Source: Citrobacter arsenatis (GTDB lineage Bacteria; Pseudomonadota; Gammaproteobacteria; Enterobacterales; Enterobacteriaceae). From it: a DNA stretch of 64,000 nucleotides. Every line of letters begins with the position of its first letter. Within the stretch, counting starts at the first letter, position 1. The notes under the pieces are model-generated. The model made no database searches, had not been told where the DNA came from, and saw only the letters and a program-made list of their open reading frames with translations. Positions 53,207-62,646 of this stretch are shown in pieces. The position numbers and the translations under genes were made by a program. The stretch is taken from NCBI RefSeq assembly GCF_004353845.1, contig NZ_CP037864.1, positions 4,216,001 to 4,280,000 on the forward strand. The letters are read 5' to 3'.

Positions 53207-53302
53207 CTCAACTCCCTGTGCCATTAATTACATAAACATTAATGGTGGGAGAGTATACGAGTTGGGGAATGGGCGCGACAGGTAACTGGTAAATACAATC
53301 CG

Positions 53303-53389
53303 AAAAAAAACCTGCGCATCCGCGCAGGTCGGTGCAAGAGACAGGTACGAAGTGCGTACCGAATAATCTCACCAATCAATACCTCTGGG
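53303..53389 (-). ncRNA. omrA: OmrA small RNA
   Basis: This 87-nt sRNA starts CCCAGAGGTATTGATTGG and ends with the hairpin CCTGCGCGGATGCGCAGG plus a T-run. From memory it matches OmrA. With Hfq it represses outer-membrane protein mRNAs and is induced by EnvZ-OmpR. Its 5' seed is the same as that of OmrB next to it. Confidence 0.96.
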
Positions 53390-53504
53390 ATCTTGATTGT
53401 GGTCGTCAGCAGCCAGATACGCCAGTGCGAAAACGCAAAGGAATGAACCCAAATGCAACGAGTTGTGTAAATTATCGGTTACTGTTACAGATAAGCCTGA
53501 AGGC

Positions 53505-53588
53505 AAAAAAAAACCTGCGCATCTGCGCAGGCTGGTGTAATTCTAGTGATCAACCCGAAAGTTGATTTCACCTATCAATACCTCTGGG
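53505..53588 (-). ncRNA. omrB: OmrB small RNA
   Basis: This 84-nt sRNA starts CCCAGAGGTATTGATAGG and ends with CCTGCGCAGATGCGCAGG and a T-run. The shared 5' and 3' ends with OmrA and the different middle are the known OmrA/OmrB pattern. It lies between aas and galR, as in E. coli. Confidence 0.96.
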
Positions 53589-53773
53589 ATCTCAACTCTA
53601 GCAATCTGCTCAGTTCTCCCGCCAGCGAACAATCGCAACAGCACATCGCAAAGTGTAAGTAAAAATTAGCATTTTCTATTTTCAGTCTTACTTCGCTCGT
53701 GCGCGCTCACATTTGCGACGTCCTGACGGGCAATCTGCTTGAACAGCCAGCCATTTTCCGTAACACTGACGGA

Positions 53774-53789
53774 ATGTAAGCGTTTACCC
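53774..53789. promoter_or_regulatory. Putative GalR operator upstream of galR
   Basis: ATGTAAGCGTTTACCC is close to the gal operator consensus GTGTAANCGNTTACAC, with central CG and inverted TGTAA/TTTAC arms. It lies 15 bp before the galR ATG, consistent with autoregulation. Confidence 0.7.
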
Positions 53790-53804
53790 ACAACAGGTAC
53801 TATC

Positions 53805-54833
53805 ATGGCGACCATAAAGGATGTAGCCCGACTAGCTGGTGTATCAGTCGCCACCGTTTCTCGAGTGATCAATGATTCCCCCAAAGCCAGCGAAGCATCG
53901 CGCCTGGCCGTAACGAGTGCAATGGAATCACTCAGCTACCACCCCAATGCCAATGCGCGTGCACTGGCGCAACAATCCACTGAAACCATCGGCCTGGTGG
54001 TCGGTGATGTGTCCGATCCATTCTTTGGGGCAATGGTTAAAGCTGTCGAGCAGGTGGCCTATAACACCGGGAATTTTTTGCTGATTGGTAACGGCTACCA
54101 TAATGAACACAAAGAACGTCAGGCGATTGAACAGCTCATTCGTCATCGCTGCGCGGCGCTTGTTGTCCATGCCAAAATTATCCCGGATGCCGAACTGGCT
54201 TCGTTAATGAAGCAAATCCCCGGCATGGTATTGATTAACCGAATTCTGCCGGGATTTGAACAGCGCTGCGTTGCCCTCGATGACCGTTTCGGCGCGTGGC
54301 TCGCCACCCGACACCTCATTCAACAAGGCCATACGCGCATTGGCTATCTGTGCTCCAATCACACGATTTCGGATGCGGAAGATCGTCTGCAAGGCTATTA
54401 CGACGCGCTGGCCGAGAGCAATATTCCGGTAAGCGATCGGCTGGTGACGTTCGGGGAACCGGATGAAAGCGGCGGTGAACAGGCCATGACCGAGTTACTT
54501 GGCCGTGGTAAAAACTTCACGGCGGTAGCCTGCTACAACGACTCAATGGCGGCAGGTGCCATGGGTGTATTGAATGATAACGGCATTGATGTGCCGGGAG
54601 AAATCTCGCTGATTGGCTTTGATGATGTGCTGGTTTCCCGCTACGTGCGCCCGCGTCTGACCACGGTACGCTATCCCATCGTGACAATGGCCACCCAAGC
54701 CGCTGAACTGGCGCTCGCGCTGGCGGAGAAGCGCCCTGTGCCTGAAATCACCCACGTATTTAACCCAACTCTGGTGCGTCGCCATTCCGTTTCGACGCTG
54801 ACAGAGCCAGGGAACTCATCGTCAAACGATTAA
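53805..54833 (+). CDS. galR: Galactose operon repressor GalR
   Basis: This 342-residue LacI-family repressor has the family helix-turn-helix (MATIKDVARLAGVSVATVSRV) and a sugar-binding domain. It represses gal transport and metabolism genes and is released by galactose. The ATG giving MATIKDV was chosen; the open frame extends 22 codons upstream through the putative operator. A second LacI-family gene follows after 13 bp. Confidence 0.97.
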   Translation: MATIKDVARLAGVSVATVSRVINDSPKASEASRLAVTSAMESLSYHPNANARALAQQSTETIGLVVGDVSDPFFGAMVKAVEQVAYNTGNFLLIGNGYHNEHKERQAIEQLIRHRCAALVVHAKIIPDAELASLMKQIPGMVLINRILPGFEQRCVALDDRFGAWLATRHLIQQGHTRIGYLCSNHTISDAEDRLQGYYDALAESNIPVSDRLVTFGEPDESGGEQAMTELLGRGKNFTAVACYNDSMAAGAMGVLNDNGIDVPGEISLIGFDDVLVSRYVRPRLTTVRYPIVTMATQAAELALALAEKRPVPEITHVFNPTLVRRHSVSTLTEPGNSSSND

Positions 54834-54846
54834 TCAGGATAGCGTT

Positions 54847-55857
54847 ATGACTACGATGTTGGACGTTTCACGGCACGCAGGCGTCTCAAAAGCGACCGTT
54901 TCGCGTGTGCTAAATGGCACGGGTCAGGTAAAAGAGAGCACGCGCCAAAAAGTGTTTAAGGCCATGCAGGCACTTGATTATCGGCCCAATTTTTTAGCGC
55001 GCTCTTTGGCAAACCGCACCAGCAACAGCATTGGTCTGGTTGTTTCCACCTTTGATGGCTTCTACTTTGGTCGCCTGCTGCAACAGGCATCGCGCCAGAC
55101 CGAATCGCACGGCAAGCAGCTCATTGTGACCGATGGTCACGACACGCCGGAGCGCGAGCAGGAAGCCGTGCAAATGCTGGCTGACAGGCAGTGCGACGCC
55201 ATTATTCTCTATACCCGCTATATGAGTGAAAAGGCGATTCTGTCGCTGATGAACAGTATTGCTATGCCCTTGTTGGTGATCAACCGTGATGTCAGTCAGG
55301 CTCGCGATCGCGCTATTTTCTTTGAACAAGAAGACGCAGCATATCAGGCGGTCAATTATTTGATCTCCCAGGGACACAGCGATATTGCTTGTATCACCGT
55401 GCCAGGCCATACGCCTACCGGTAAATCCCGCCTGATGGGATATCGCAAGGCCTTGGAAAAAAACGGTATTCCCTGGGATCCTGACAAAGTCAAATACGGC
55501 GACTCCACGATGACGCGAGGCTATGAGGCCTGCCGTGAACTGCTGGAGGAAGGGGTGAAATTTAGCGCCCTGTTCGCCTGTAACGATGACATGGCATTAG
55601 GCGCATCAAAAGCGTTACATCAGGCCGGGCTGAGGATCCCAACGGACGTCTCACTGTTTGGTTTTGATGATGCGCCCAGCGCCAAATGGTTGGAGCCGGG
55701 GCTGTCTACCGTTTATCTGCCGATTGATACCATGATAACCACGGCAATCGACCAGGCTATCCGACTGGCTAACGGCGAGAGCGTAGAGCCGATCCCACCG
55801 TTTACCGGTAAACTGGTGTTGCGTGATTCAGTGACGACGGGGCCGTATTACAAATAA
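54847..55857 (+). CDS. LacI-family regulator downstream of galR
   Basis: This 336-residue regulator has a LacI helix-turn-helix (MTTMLDVSRHAGVSKATVSRV) and a GalR-like ligand domain with LVVSTFDGFYFGRLLQQ and FGFDDAPSAKW. AGGA precedes the ATG, and it starts 13 bp after galR, so the two are probably cotranscribed and may have arisen by duplication. I recall a similar gene after galR in Salmonella but not in E. coli K-12. The regulon and effector are unknown to me. Confidence 0.88.
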   Translation: MTTMLDVSRHAGVSKATVSRVLNGTGQVKESTRQKVFKAMQALDYRPNFLARSLANRTSNSIGLVVSTFDGFYFGRLLQQASRQTESHGKQLIVTDGHDTPEREQEAVQMLADRQCDAIILYTRYMSEKAILSLMNSIAMPLLVINRDVSQARDRAIFFEQEDAAYQAVNYLISQGHSDIACITVPGHTPTGKSRLMGYRKALEKNGIPWDPDKVKYGDSTMTRGYEACRELLEEGVKFSALFACNDDMALGASKALHQAGLRIPTDVSLFGFDDAPSAKWLEPGLSTVYLPIDTMITTAIDQAIRLANGESVEPIPPFTGKLVLRDSVTTGPYYK

Positions 55858-55860
55858 CGT

Positions 55861-55944
55861 GCCGGATGGCGGCGCAAGCGCCTTATCCGGCCTACAGGCC
55901 CCGCAGTTAATCTCGTAGGCCGGATAAGCGTAGCGCCATCCGGC
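55861..55944. repeat. REP pair between the LacI-type gene and lysA
   Basis: GCCGGATGGCGGCGC to CTTATCCGGCCTAC, then CGTAGGCCGGATAAGC to GCGCCATCCGGC. It lies between convergent genes. Confidence 0.9.
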
Positions 55945-55961
55945 TTTTCACAATGCGGTAA

Positions 55962-57218
55962 TCAGATTAATTCCAGCGCTAACAGCTCATCAATGGTCTG
56001 GCGACGGCGAATCAGTCGCGCCACGCCGTTATCAAACAAAACCTCCGGCAGCAGCGGGCGGCTATTGTAGTTTGACGACATTGACGCGCCGTACGCCCCG
56101 GTATCATGCAGGACCAGATAATCTCCCGGCACCACCGCAGGCAACAGACGGGTTTCCACGTTCCCACCTTCCTGCTGGGTAAACACGTCGCCGGATTCAC
56201 ACAGCGGCCCGGCCACCACGGTTTCAATCTGCCGCGCGTTTTCCAGCGAACGGCCATCGCCTGCCAGCGCGGAGATATGGTGATAGCTGCCGTACATCGC
56301 CGGGCGCATCAGATCGTTGAATCCCGCGTCGATCAGCACAAAGTGACGGCTGCCCATCTCTTTTACGCTACGCACCTGCGCCACTAACACGCCAGCTTCT
56401 GCGACCAGAAAACGACCAGGCTCTATCTCAAGCGCGACCGGGTGGCCAAGGTGTTTAGCGATCTGCTCACGCGCGGCATTCCATAGGCCGAAGTAATGAT
56501 CGGTGTCGATCGCCTCTTCCCCTTCGCGATACGGGATCGATAAACCGCCGCCCGCGGAGATCGCCTCCAGATCCTGACCAAATTCAACCACCTGGCGCAC
56601 CATTGCGCCACACACCTGTTCCAGATGGCCGTAGTCTACGCCGGAACCGATATGCATATGAATCCCCACCAGCTTTAGCTGATAGCGCTGGATCACTTCC
56701 AGCGCCGCCGGGAGATCGCTATACCAGATCCCATGCTTGCTGTTCTCGCCGCCGGTGTTGGTTTTCTGGCTGTGGCCGTGACCAAAGCCGGGATTCACTC
56801 GCAGCCACACGCGATGCCCCGGTGAAACCTGCCCCAGTTGCTCCAGCATATCCACCGACCCGGCGTTAACCGGAATGCGCAATTCATGTACCCGCGCCAG
56901 CGTTGCGTTATCAATCATATCGGCAGTAAAAACAATCTCATCCTGACCCGGCACGTAACCCGCCGCCAGCGCACGTTCGATCTCACCAAGAGAAACCGAA
57001 TCCACCTTCACGCCCTGTTCGCGCATCAGACGCAGAATATGAATATTCGAGCACGCCTTCTGGGCAAAACGCACTACATCAAACTGGCTCAGTTTGGCAA
57101 TCTGCGCGCGGATGATTTGCGCATCATAAACCCATACCGGACAGCCGAATTCGGCTGGCAGACGCAGCAGGTTGTCGGCGGTCAGGTCGGTATCAGTGTT
57201 GTTGAGTGGGCGTGGCAT
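55962..57218 (-). CDS. lysA: Diaminopimelate decarboxylase (LysA)
   Basis: This 418-residue PLP enzyme makes L-lysine from meso-diaminopimelate, the last step of lysine synthesis. The PLP lysine lies in VRFAQKACSNIHIL near residue 54, and the conserved glycine loop HMHIGSGVDY and substrate-binding ESGDVF are present. It is divergent from lysR, its activator. CGGAG precedes the ATG. Confidence 0.97.
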   Translation of the reverse strand: MPRPLNNTDTDLTADNLLRLPAEFGCPVWVYDAQIIRAQIAKLSQFDVVRFAQKACSNIHILRLMREQGVKVDSVSLGEIERALAAGYVPGQDEIVFTADMIDNATLARVHELRIPVNAGSVDMLEQLGQVSPGHRVWLRVNPGFGHGHSQKTNTGGENSKHGIWYSDLPAALEVIQRYQLKLVGIHMHIGSGVDYGHLEQVCGAMVRQVVEFGQDLEAISAGGGLSIPYREGEEAIDTDHYFGLWNAAREQIAKHLGHPVALEIEPGRFLVAEAGVLVAQVRSVKEMGSRHFVLIDAGFNDLMRPAMYGSYHHISALAGDGRSLENARQIETVVAGPLCESGDVFTQQEGGNVETRLLPAVVPGDYLVLHDTGAYGASMSSNYNSRPLLPEVLFDNGVARLIRRRQTIDELLALELI

Positions 57219-57335
57219 AGCAGACTCCGGTATTCATTTTTTTATGATTACGCCACAGCCCGAAGACAATAAAAAATATCGTTTTATCGCGAGTCTATGC
57301 AAAAATGATATGGACTGTTTATGAGAGGATCGCCA
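57219..57335. promoter_or_regulatory. Divergent lysA-lysR control region
   Basis: This 117-bp region must hold the LysR-controlled lysA promoter and the lysR promoter. A weak inverted repeat, ATAAAA/TTTTAT, lies at 57269-57287. No clear operator could be assigned. Confidence 0.5.
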
Positions 57336-58259
57336 ATGCCCGCCGTTAACCTGCGTCACATTGAGATATTTCACGCCATTATGACGGCGGGAAACCTGAC
57401 GGAAGCCGCACGGATGCTGCATACCTCGCAGCCGACCGTCAGCCGCGAGCTGGCACGCTTCGAGCAGGTACTGGGGCTAAAATTGTTTGAGCGCAGCCGC
57501 GGTCGTCTGCACCCTACCGTGCAGGGATTACGCTTATTCGAAGAGGTTCAGCGCTCGTGGTGCGGGCTGGACAGGATCGTCAGCGCCGCCGAAAGCCTGC
57601 GCGAGTTTCGTCAGGGTGAGTTGTCGATTGTCTGCCTGCCGGTATTCTCACAGTCTTTTTTACCGCCGCTATTACAGCCTTTTTTAGCCCGCTATCCGCA
57701 GGTAAATATTCAGATAGTGCCGCAGGAGTCGCCGCTGCTGGAAGAGTGGCTATCAGCGCAGCGCCATGATTTAGGCCTGACGGAAACGCTGCATACCCCC
57801 GCCGGAACAAAGCGTACCGAATTGCTTTCTCTGGACGAAGTGTGCGTCCTGCCGCCGGGCCATCCGCTGACCAGGAAATCGGTATTAACCCCACAGGATT
57901 TTCAGGGAGAGAATTACATCAGCCTGTCACGCACCGATAGCTACCGTCAGTTACTGGATGCCCTATTTAATGAGCATCAGGTGAAGCGCCGGATGGTGAT
58001 TGAAACCCACAGCGCGGCGTCAATTTGCGCAATGGTGCGGGCTGGCGTGGGAATTTCCGTGGTTAACCCGCTGACCGCGCTGGACTACGAACATAGTGGT
58101 ATCGTTATTCGACGTTTTAGCATTCCAGTGCCGTTTACGGTCAGCCTGATTCACCCTCTGCACCGCCCCACCTCGGCGCTGGTCGACGCCTTTAGCGCGC
58201 ACCTGCTGGCGGAAATGCCTGGCATTGTCGCATTGTGCAAGGGTTCACTGACGCGCTGA
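57336..58259 (+). CDS. lysR: Lysine synthesis activator LysR
   Basis: This 307-residue LysR-type regulator has an N-terminal winged helix (MPAVNLRHIEIFHAIM, NLTEAARMLHTSQPTVSREL) and an effector domain. It activates the divergent lysA when diaminopimelate is present. The ATG with AGAGGA upstream was preferred over one five codons earlier. Beyond it, instead of ygeA, comes an AT-rich spacer and a fimbrial operon. Confidence 0.96.
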   Translation: MPAVNLRHIEIFHAIMTAGNLTEAARMLHTSQPTVSRELARFEQVLGLKLFERSRGRLHPTVQGLRLFEEVQRSWCGLDRIVSAAESLREFRQGELSIVCLPVFSQSFLPPLLQPFLARYPQVNIQIVPQESPLLEEWLSAQRHDLGLTETLHTPAGTKRTELLSLDEVCVLPPGHPLTRKSVLTPQDFQGENYISLSRTDSYRQLLDALFNEHQVKRRMVIETHSAASICAMVRAGVGISVVNPLTALDYEHSGIVIRRFSIPVPFTVSLIHPLHRPTSALVDAFSAHLLAEMPGIVALCKGSLTR

Positions 58260-58639
58260 AAACAAATGTCGTTGCGTCGCACGGTTATTTATTCATCATA
58301 GATATAATATTCCTTTCAGGTAAAACATAAAATAAATTAATCCACAGATGAAATTACAGCACAAATAGCTAACGGTATGTTTTTATTATTTTATATTATA
58401 CACACCGCATTACGGCAACTCATAACTTAAAATACAATACACCACGCAATTATTTATGCGGTGTATCAATTCATTTTGTCTTAACCCACTTTTTAGCAAA
58501 TGTAATTTTCTTTTATATGCTCCCCGTGTATAAAATCATTTCTGAACAGAATCATCCACCAGTCAATATTCATCGAAGCTAACATGTTTACTATTCTATG
58601 GGAACCTGAATAGTATCGTCATCAACAGGGAATGAGTAA
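58260..58639. promoter_or_regulatory. AT-rich region upstream of the fimbrial operon
   Basis: This 380-bp region has long A/T tracts and a 9-bp inverted repeat ACACCGCAT/ATGCGGTGT (about 58402-58410 and 58456-58464). It likely carries the fimbrial promoter and H-NS-type silencing sites. No gene or clear activator gene is seen. Confidence 0.5.
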
Positions 58640-59347
58640 ATGAACATCAAACGTAGTCTGTGCGTTATTTCCTTCGCATGCGCAGCTCCGCTGTGTTTTG
58701 CCAATATGTCCGTTTACCCTATGGCCGTTGATATAAATGACCAGGGTGAGGGTAATGTTAGCGTCATCTCCAGAACAAATGAAGTGCAATATATTAAAAC
58801 GACCATTCTGTCTATTTCCGGAAGAAATACTCCCCAGGAAAAAGAGACGGAAATAAAAGCGGGCGATCCCAACTCGCTGGTCGTCATGCCGCCTAAATTC
58901 GCCCTGCCGGCTGGCGCGACAAAAACCGTCCGCCTGGTCGCTATGGAACCCGTGCAGGAAGAGACAACATACCGGGTGAAGTTCGAAGCCGTCCCCCAAC
59001 TGGACGATCCGCTCGGCGAGTCAAAAACCGTAAAACCGCAGGTCACGATTAACCTCATCTGGGGCGTACTGGTCAGCATACCGCCAGAACACCCCCAGTT
59101 GAAAATGGATCTGTTGCCTGGTGGTGGTATTGTAAATAACGGCAATCAGCGCTTCAAAATATTAAAAGTGGGTTTGTGTAAGAAATCACAGGCTGAAAAG
59201 GATTGCGTCTGGCAGGACGTTGATAAAAATATTTATCCGCGCGCCAGCTTTACGCCAAAAAATATATTGAGCTACGACCGCGTAGTTATTCAATATTGGA
59301 ACTGGATTGATAAGTCAAAATATTCTAAAGACTTCCCGATCCATTAA
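58640..59347 (+). CDS. Fimbrial periplasmic chaperone, CFA/I-type (CfaA/CooB-like)
   Basis: This 235-residue protein has a signal peptide (MNIKRSLCVISFACAAPLCFA) and the two-domain chaperone layout of the alpha-fimbrial (CFA/I, CS1, cable-pilus) family, with VVMPPKFALPAGATKTVRLV around residue 85 and PQVTINLIWGVLV around residue 135. It should hold pilins in the periplasm until handed to the usher. It is the first gene of a four-gene operon: chaperone, pilin, usher, tip adhesin. I do not assign a locus name. Confidence 0.9.
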   Translation: MNIKRSLCVISFACAAPLCFANMSVYPMAVDINDQGEGNVSVISRTNEVQYIKTTILSISGRNTPQEKETEIKAGDPNSLVVMPPKFALPAGATKTVRLVAMEPVQEETTYRVKFEAVPQLDDPLGESKTVKPQVTINLIWGVLVSIPPEHPQLKMDLLPGGGIVNNGNQRFKILKVGLCKKSQAEKDCVWQDVDKNIYPRASFTPKNILSYDRVVIQYWNWIDKSKYSKDFPIH

Positions 59348-59375
59348 TTTTACTTTTTACATGGAATATAAGTAA

Positions 59376-59870
59376 ATGAAATCAATAATCTCTAAATCCT
59401 TACTCGCTTTAGCGATGGTATCCGTAATGGGCTCCGCAATGGCGGTGCAGAAAGATATTACCGTTACCGCAAACGTCGACGCCGCGCTGGATATGACTCA
59501 GGTTGATAACTCCGCGCTGCCGAAAAGCGTCGAACTGCAGTACATCCCGGGTACCGGCCTGGTGCCGTACCAGCTGCAAACCAAAATCTGGGCAAACGAC
59601 ATCACTAAAGACGTCAACATGCAGCTGGTCAGCGATGCCGAACTGGTTAACAGCCTTGGCGGCGCAACCGTTCCACTGACCGTATCCTGGGGCGGTGAAG
59701 CGCTCTCGACGACCGCTATCCCGCTGACCGCGACTGAACTGTTCCCGAACAAAGACACCGCGCTGCAGACCGGCTCTGTTGCTAAAACGCTGAAAATTGC
59801 CCAGGCAACACAAGGGGCGCTCACCACCGGTACTTACCAGGGCGTAGTCAGCATCTATCTGTACCAGTAA
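59376..59870 (+). CDS. Major fimbrial pilin, CFA/I-type (CfaB/CooA-like)
   Basis: This 164-residue pilin has a signal peptide ending MGSAMA, then VQKDITVTANVDAALDMTQ, which resembles the mature start of CfaB and CooA, with LPKSVELQY and TVSWGGEALSTTA as further family landmarks. It contains no cysteine in the mature part, as for class 5 pilins. It is followed by a strong hairpin at 59891 and then the usher gene. Confidence 0.92.
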   Translation: MKSIISKSLLALAMVSVMGSAMAVQKDITVTANVDAALDMTQVDNSALPKSVELQYIPGTGLVPYQLQTKIWANDITKDVNMQLVSDAELVNSLGGATVPLTVSWGGEALSTTAIPLTATELFPNKDTALQTGSVAKTLKIAQATQGALTTGTYQGVVSIYLYQ

Positions 59871-59890
59871 TTCTTAATTGCAATGGCAAT

Positions 59891-59919
59891 GAACCGAAGA
59901 ACGCTCTTCGGTTCATTTT
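59891..59919 (+). terminator. Strong hairpin with T-run between pilin and usher
   Basis: GAACCGAAGA and TCTTCGGTTC form a perfect 10-bp stem around ACGC, followed by ATTTTTG. It looks like a partial terminator or a 3' stabilising hairpin within the operon. Confidence 0.85.
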
Positions 59920-59946
59920 TGTCACATCAGGGACGATGGTTGAGTA

Positions 59947-62646
59947 ATGAAAAAATCAATTCTTGGGCTGTTAATCTTTTCCATACTCAATGTAGCCAAT
60001 GCGCGCGAGGATAAAATTCCCCCGGGCTTTGAAGCCATTGTGCTCGGTCAGCAGGAATACGTTGATGTTTACCTTGCCGGACGCCCGCTGGGTAAATTCT
60101 TTGCGACCGTCAATCTCGACACCGTTAAATTCGAACAACCACAAAAGATTATTGCCGCCATGGAATTAGGCGATGATAAGAGCAGTATTAACGCTATTGC
60201 CGCAAAGCTTAACCAACCCCTGGAACGCCACGGCGAACTGGCCTGTACGGCCATCAATAACGGCGCAGGGTGCGGCTATCTGACCACCCAGGACGTGGAG
60301 CTGATTTACAACGATGAACAGAACTCCGTTAACCTGTTCCTGAATAAGGCGTGGTATCCCGATGCGGGTAAACAAACCCTCTATATGGTACCCAACAAGG
60401 GCGACGATATCGTTAACGCCCTTATTCACCAACAGGACATTAACGTCGCCATTCAGGACGAATTCAAATCTGCCTATCTGCAAGGCACCGGAGCACTGGG
60501 GGTTACGGAAAACAGCTATATCGGCGCTTACTGGAGCCTGAACGGCTACGAGAGCGATGGCGAAACCGACACCGAGACCGATGTCAGCGAACTGTTCTAC
60601 CGCTACGATTTATTGAGTCGCTTCTATGTACAGGGCGGCCGCATGGATAGCCGCAGCCTGTTTAGCCTCGACGGCGGTAACTTTAACTTCTCTTTTCTGC
60701 CGCTCGACACCTTTGATGGCGTTCGCGCGGGTTCCACCCTCAGCTACCTCAACCGCGAACAGGCGGGTCAGGGCACGCCGGTAAACGTGCTGCTATCGCG
60801 TAATTCACGCGTCGATGTCTATCGGGATAACCAGTTGCTCGGCTCCTTCTACCTGGCAGGCGGCAACCAGACGCTGGATACCTCTTCGTTCCCATCAGGA
60901 AGCTACACCCTGCAACTGAAAATTTACGAGAGCAACCAGCTGGCGCGCACGGAAGTCGTGCCGTTTACCAAAACCGGCAGTATGAACGACGGCCATATCC
61001 AGTGGTTTGTGCAGGCGGGCCGGCTGGCGGATAGCGACAGCAGCACCCTCAATAATGATAGCGACGATAACGCCACCTCCGCACAGGCGGGTCTGCGACT
61101 GCCGGTCACCGCACAAAGCGAGCTCATGCTCGGCGTCGCCTCGGTAGACAATAATTTCTCCGCCGAAATCAACGGTCATATCACCCCGGCGCTGGGCGCT
61201 TTTGGCAATGTGGATCTGCAAAACGGCTTTTTCTATAACGACCAGGGCGGTCGCGGCAATATGCAGCAACTGAACTGGCGCGCGGAAAACTGGCCTGCGC
61301 TGAATTTTTATCGTAAAGACACCAGCGGCGGTCAGTGCTCCGGCGATAACGATGCGGATGATTACGATCTCAACTGCTTTGAAAGCATTAGCGCCGGTCT
61401 GACGCAAAACATTTTTAGCTGGAACCTGTCGCTAAACTGGAACCGAACCCGCAACCACGCGGACTACCATACCCGCTGGGATAACCGTGAAGATTTTACC
61501 AGTAACTATTTCAGCCAGACCGATGCCAACTCGACCTCAGATAGCGTGCAGCTTAGCGCCTCACGCAGCTTCAACCTGAGCAACTGGATCCTCAACGCCA
61601 ATCTGGGGGTCTTTACCCGCGACGATTCTGGCAGCAACGGTAACGATCACGGCGCTTACCTGACGTTCAGCTTCAGCGAAGCGCCGCGCCTGGATAACAA
61701 CGCGCGCAGCCGCTCCACCACCCTCGGCGTGGACTACCGCACCAGTAAAAACAGCAGCGATCAAACCTCGTGGAACCTTGCTCGCACCTGGTATAGCGAT
61801 AATGTGAACCACAAAGAGTTCGGCGTCAGCCTGAACGGTATCAATACCGACACGCTGGACAGCGGCATGAACGGACGCATTGACGGGCTGTACGGCAATA
61901 TGAGCGGCTACCTGACCGACAGCTACGATCGTCAGGATCGTGAGCACACCACCGCCTTTACCGGCAGCTACAGCTCGACGCTGGCCATCAGCCGCCACGG
62001 CGTACAGCTTGGCCGCGCAGGCAATGGCGATCCGTCCGCCGCCGTCCTGGTCGCGGTGAAAAAAATGGATGACGACTCCGCAGATGAACTGGCTATTGAT
62101 GCGTCGGCCAACGGCAGCAAAGCCAGCCTGACGGGCGATGAGTCGGTGCTGTTCCCCTACACCGGGTATGAGCTGGGCTACGTCGAAGTGAACGACAGTT
62201 CGCGTAAGCATCAGAGCGGCACCACCAACCTGCTTGCCGGGTCGGGGAAACAAAATCTGATGCTGCTGCCGGGCAAGCTGCGGTATCGCGAAGTCTCCGC
62301 CACCTTTAACTACAACTATATCGGGCGTTTGTTGCTGCCCGCCTCACTCCAGACGCTGCCGGTGATCGGGCTGAATAGCGCCATGCTGCTACTGTCGGAA
62401 GACGGCGGTTTTACCCTGGAAATGGCCAGCACGGCAAAAGATCTCTATCTTCTGACCGGCCAGACGTTCCTCAAGTGTCCGCTGAAAGTGGTGAAGAAAC
62501 GCGCCAGCATACGCTATGCCGGAGATATCACCTGTTCGCCGCTGACTTACGATCGGTTGCCGCCGCAGATTCAGGTGCAGGCAAGACTGAAACAGGCGCA
62601 GCGCAAGCAGGCGCTGGAAACCGCACAAAGGGAGAGTGTGCAATGA
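59947..62646 (+). CDS. Outer-membrane fimbrial usher, CFA/I-type (CfaC/CooC-like)
   Basis: This 899-residue usher has a signal peptide (MKKSILGLLIFSILNVANA), an N-terminal chaperone-binding part, a beta-barrel with many alternating segments and a C-terminal domain with IGLNSAMLLLSEDGGF and TFLKCPLKV. It exports and assembles pilins at the outer membrane. It overlaps the adhesin gene by 4 bp (ATGA). It is longer than CfaC as I remember it, within family range. Confidence 0.9.
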   Translation: MKKSILGLLIFSILNVANAREDKIPPGFEAIVLGQQEYVDVYLAGRPLGKFFATVNLDTVKFEQPQKIIAAMELGDDKSSINAIAAKLNQPLERHGELACTAINNGAGCGYLTTQDVELIYNDEQNSVNLFLNKAWYPDAGKQTLYMVPNKGDDIVNALIHQQDINVAIQDEFKSAYLQGTGALGVTENSYIGAYWSLNGYESDGETDTETDVSELFYRYDLLSRFYVQGGRMDSRSLFSLDGGNFNFSFLPLDTFDGVRAGSTLSYLNREQAGQGTPVNVLLSRNSRVDVYRDNQLLGSFYLAGGNQTLDTSSFPSGSYTLQLKIYESNQLARTEVVPFTKTGSMNDGHIQWFVQAGRLADSDSSTLNNDSDDNATSAQAGLRLPVTAQSELMLGVASVDNNFSAEINGHITPALGAFGNVDLQNGFFYNDQGGRGNMQQLNWRAENWPALNFYRKDTSGGQCSGDNDADDYDLNCFESISAGLTQNIFSWNLSLNWNRTRNHADYHTRWDNREDFTSNYFSQTDANSTSDSVQLSASRSFNLSNWILNANLGVFTRDDSGSNGNDHGAYLTFSFSEAPRLDNNARSRSTTLGVDYRTSKNSSDQTSWNLARTWYSDNVNHKEFGVSLNGINTDTLDSGMNGRIDGLYGNMSGYLTDSYDRQDREHTTAFTGSYSSTLAISRHGVQLGRAGNGDPSAAVLVAVKKMDDDSADELAIDASANGSKASLTGDESVLFPYTGYELGYVEVNDSSRKHQSGTTNLLAGSGKQNLMLLPGKLRYREVSATFNYNYIGRLLLPASLQTLPVIGLNSAMLLLSEDGGFTLEMASTAKDLYLLTGQTFLKCPLKVVKKRASIRYAGDITCSPLTYDRLPPQIQVQARLKQAQRKQALETAQRESVQ

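Noticed and set aside
58399..58465. Possible invertible promoter element formed by ACACCGCAT/ATGCGGTGT
   Set aside because: A 9-bp inverted repeat alone is short, and there is no recombinase gene nearby, so phase switching by inversion is not supported.
61561..62253. 230-codon frame antisense to the usher gene
   Set aside because: Low-complexity Val/Ala/Gly composition and no family resemblance; the usher frame explains the region.
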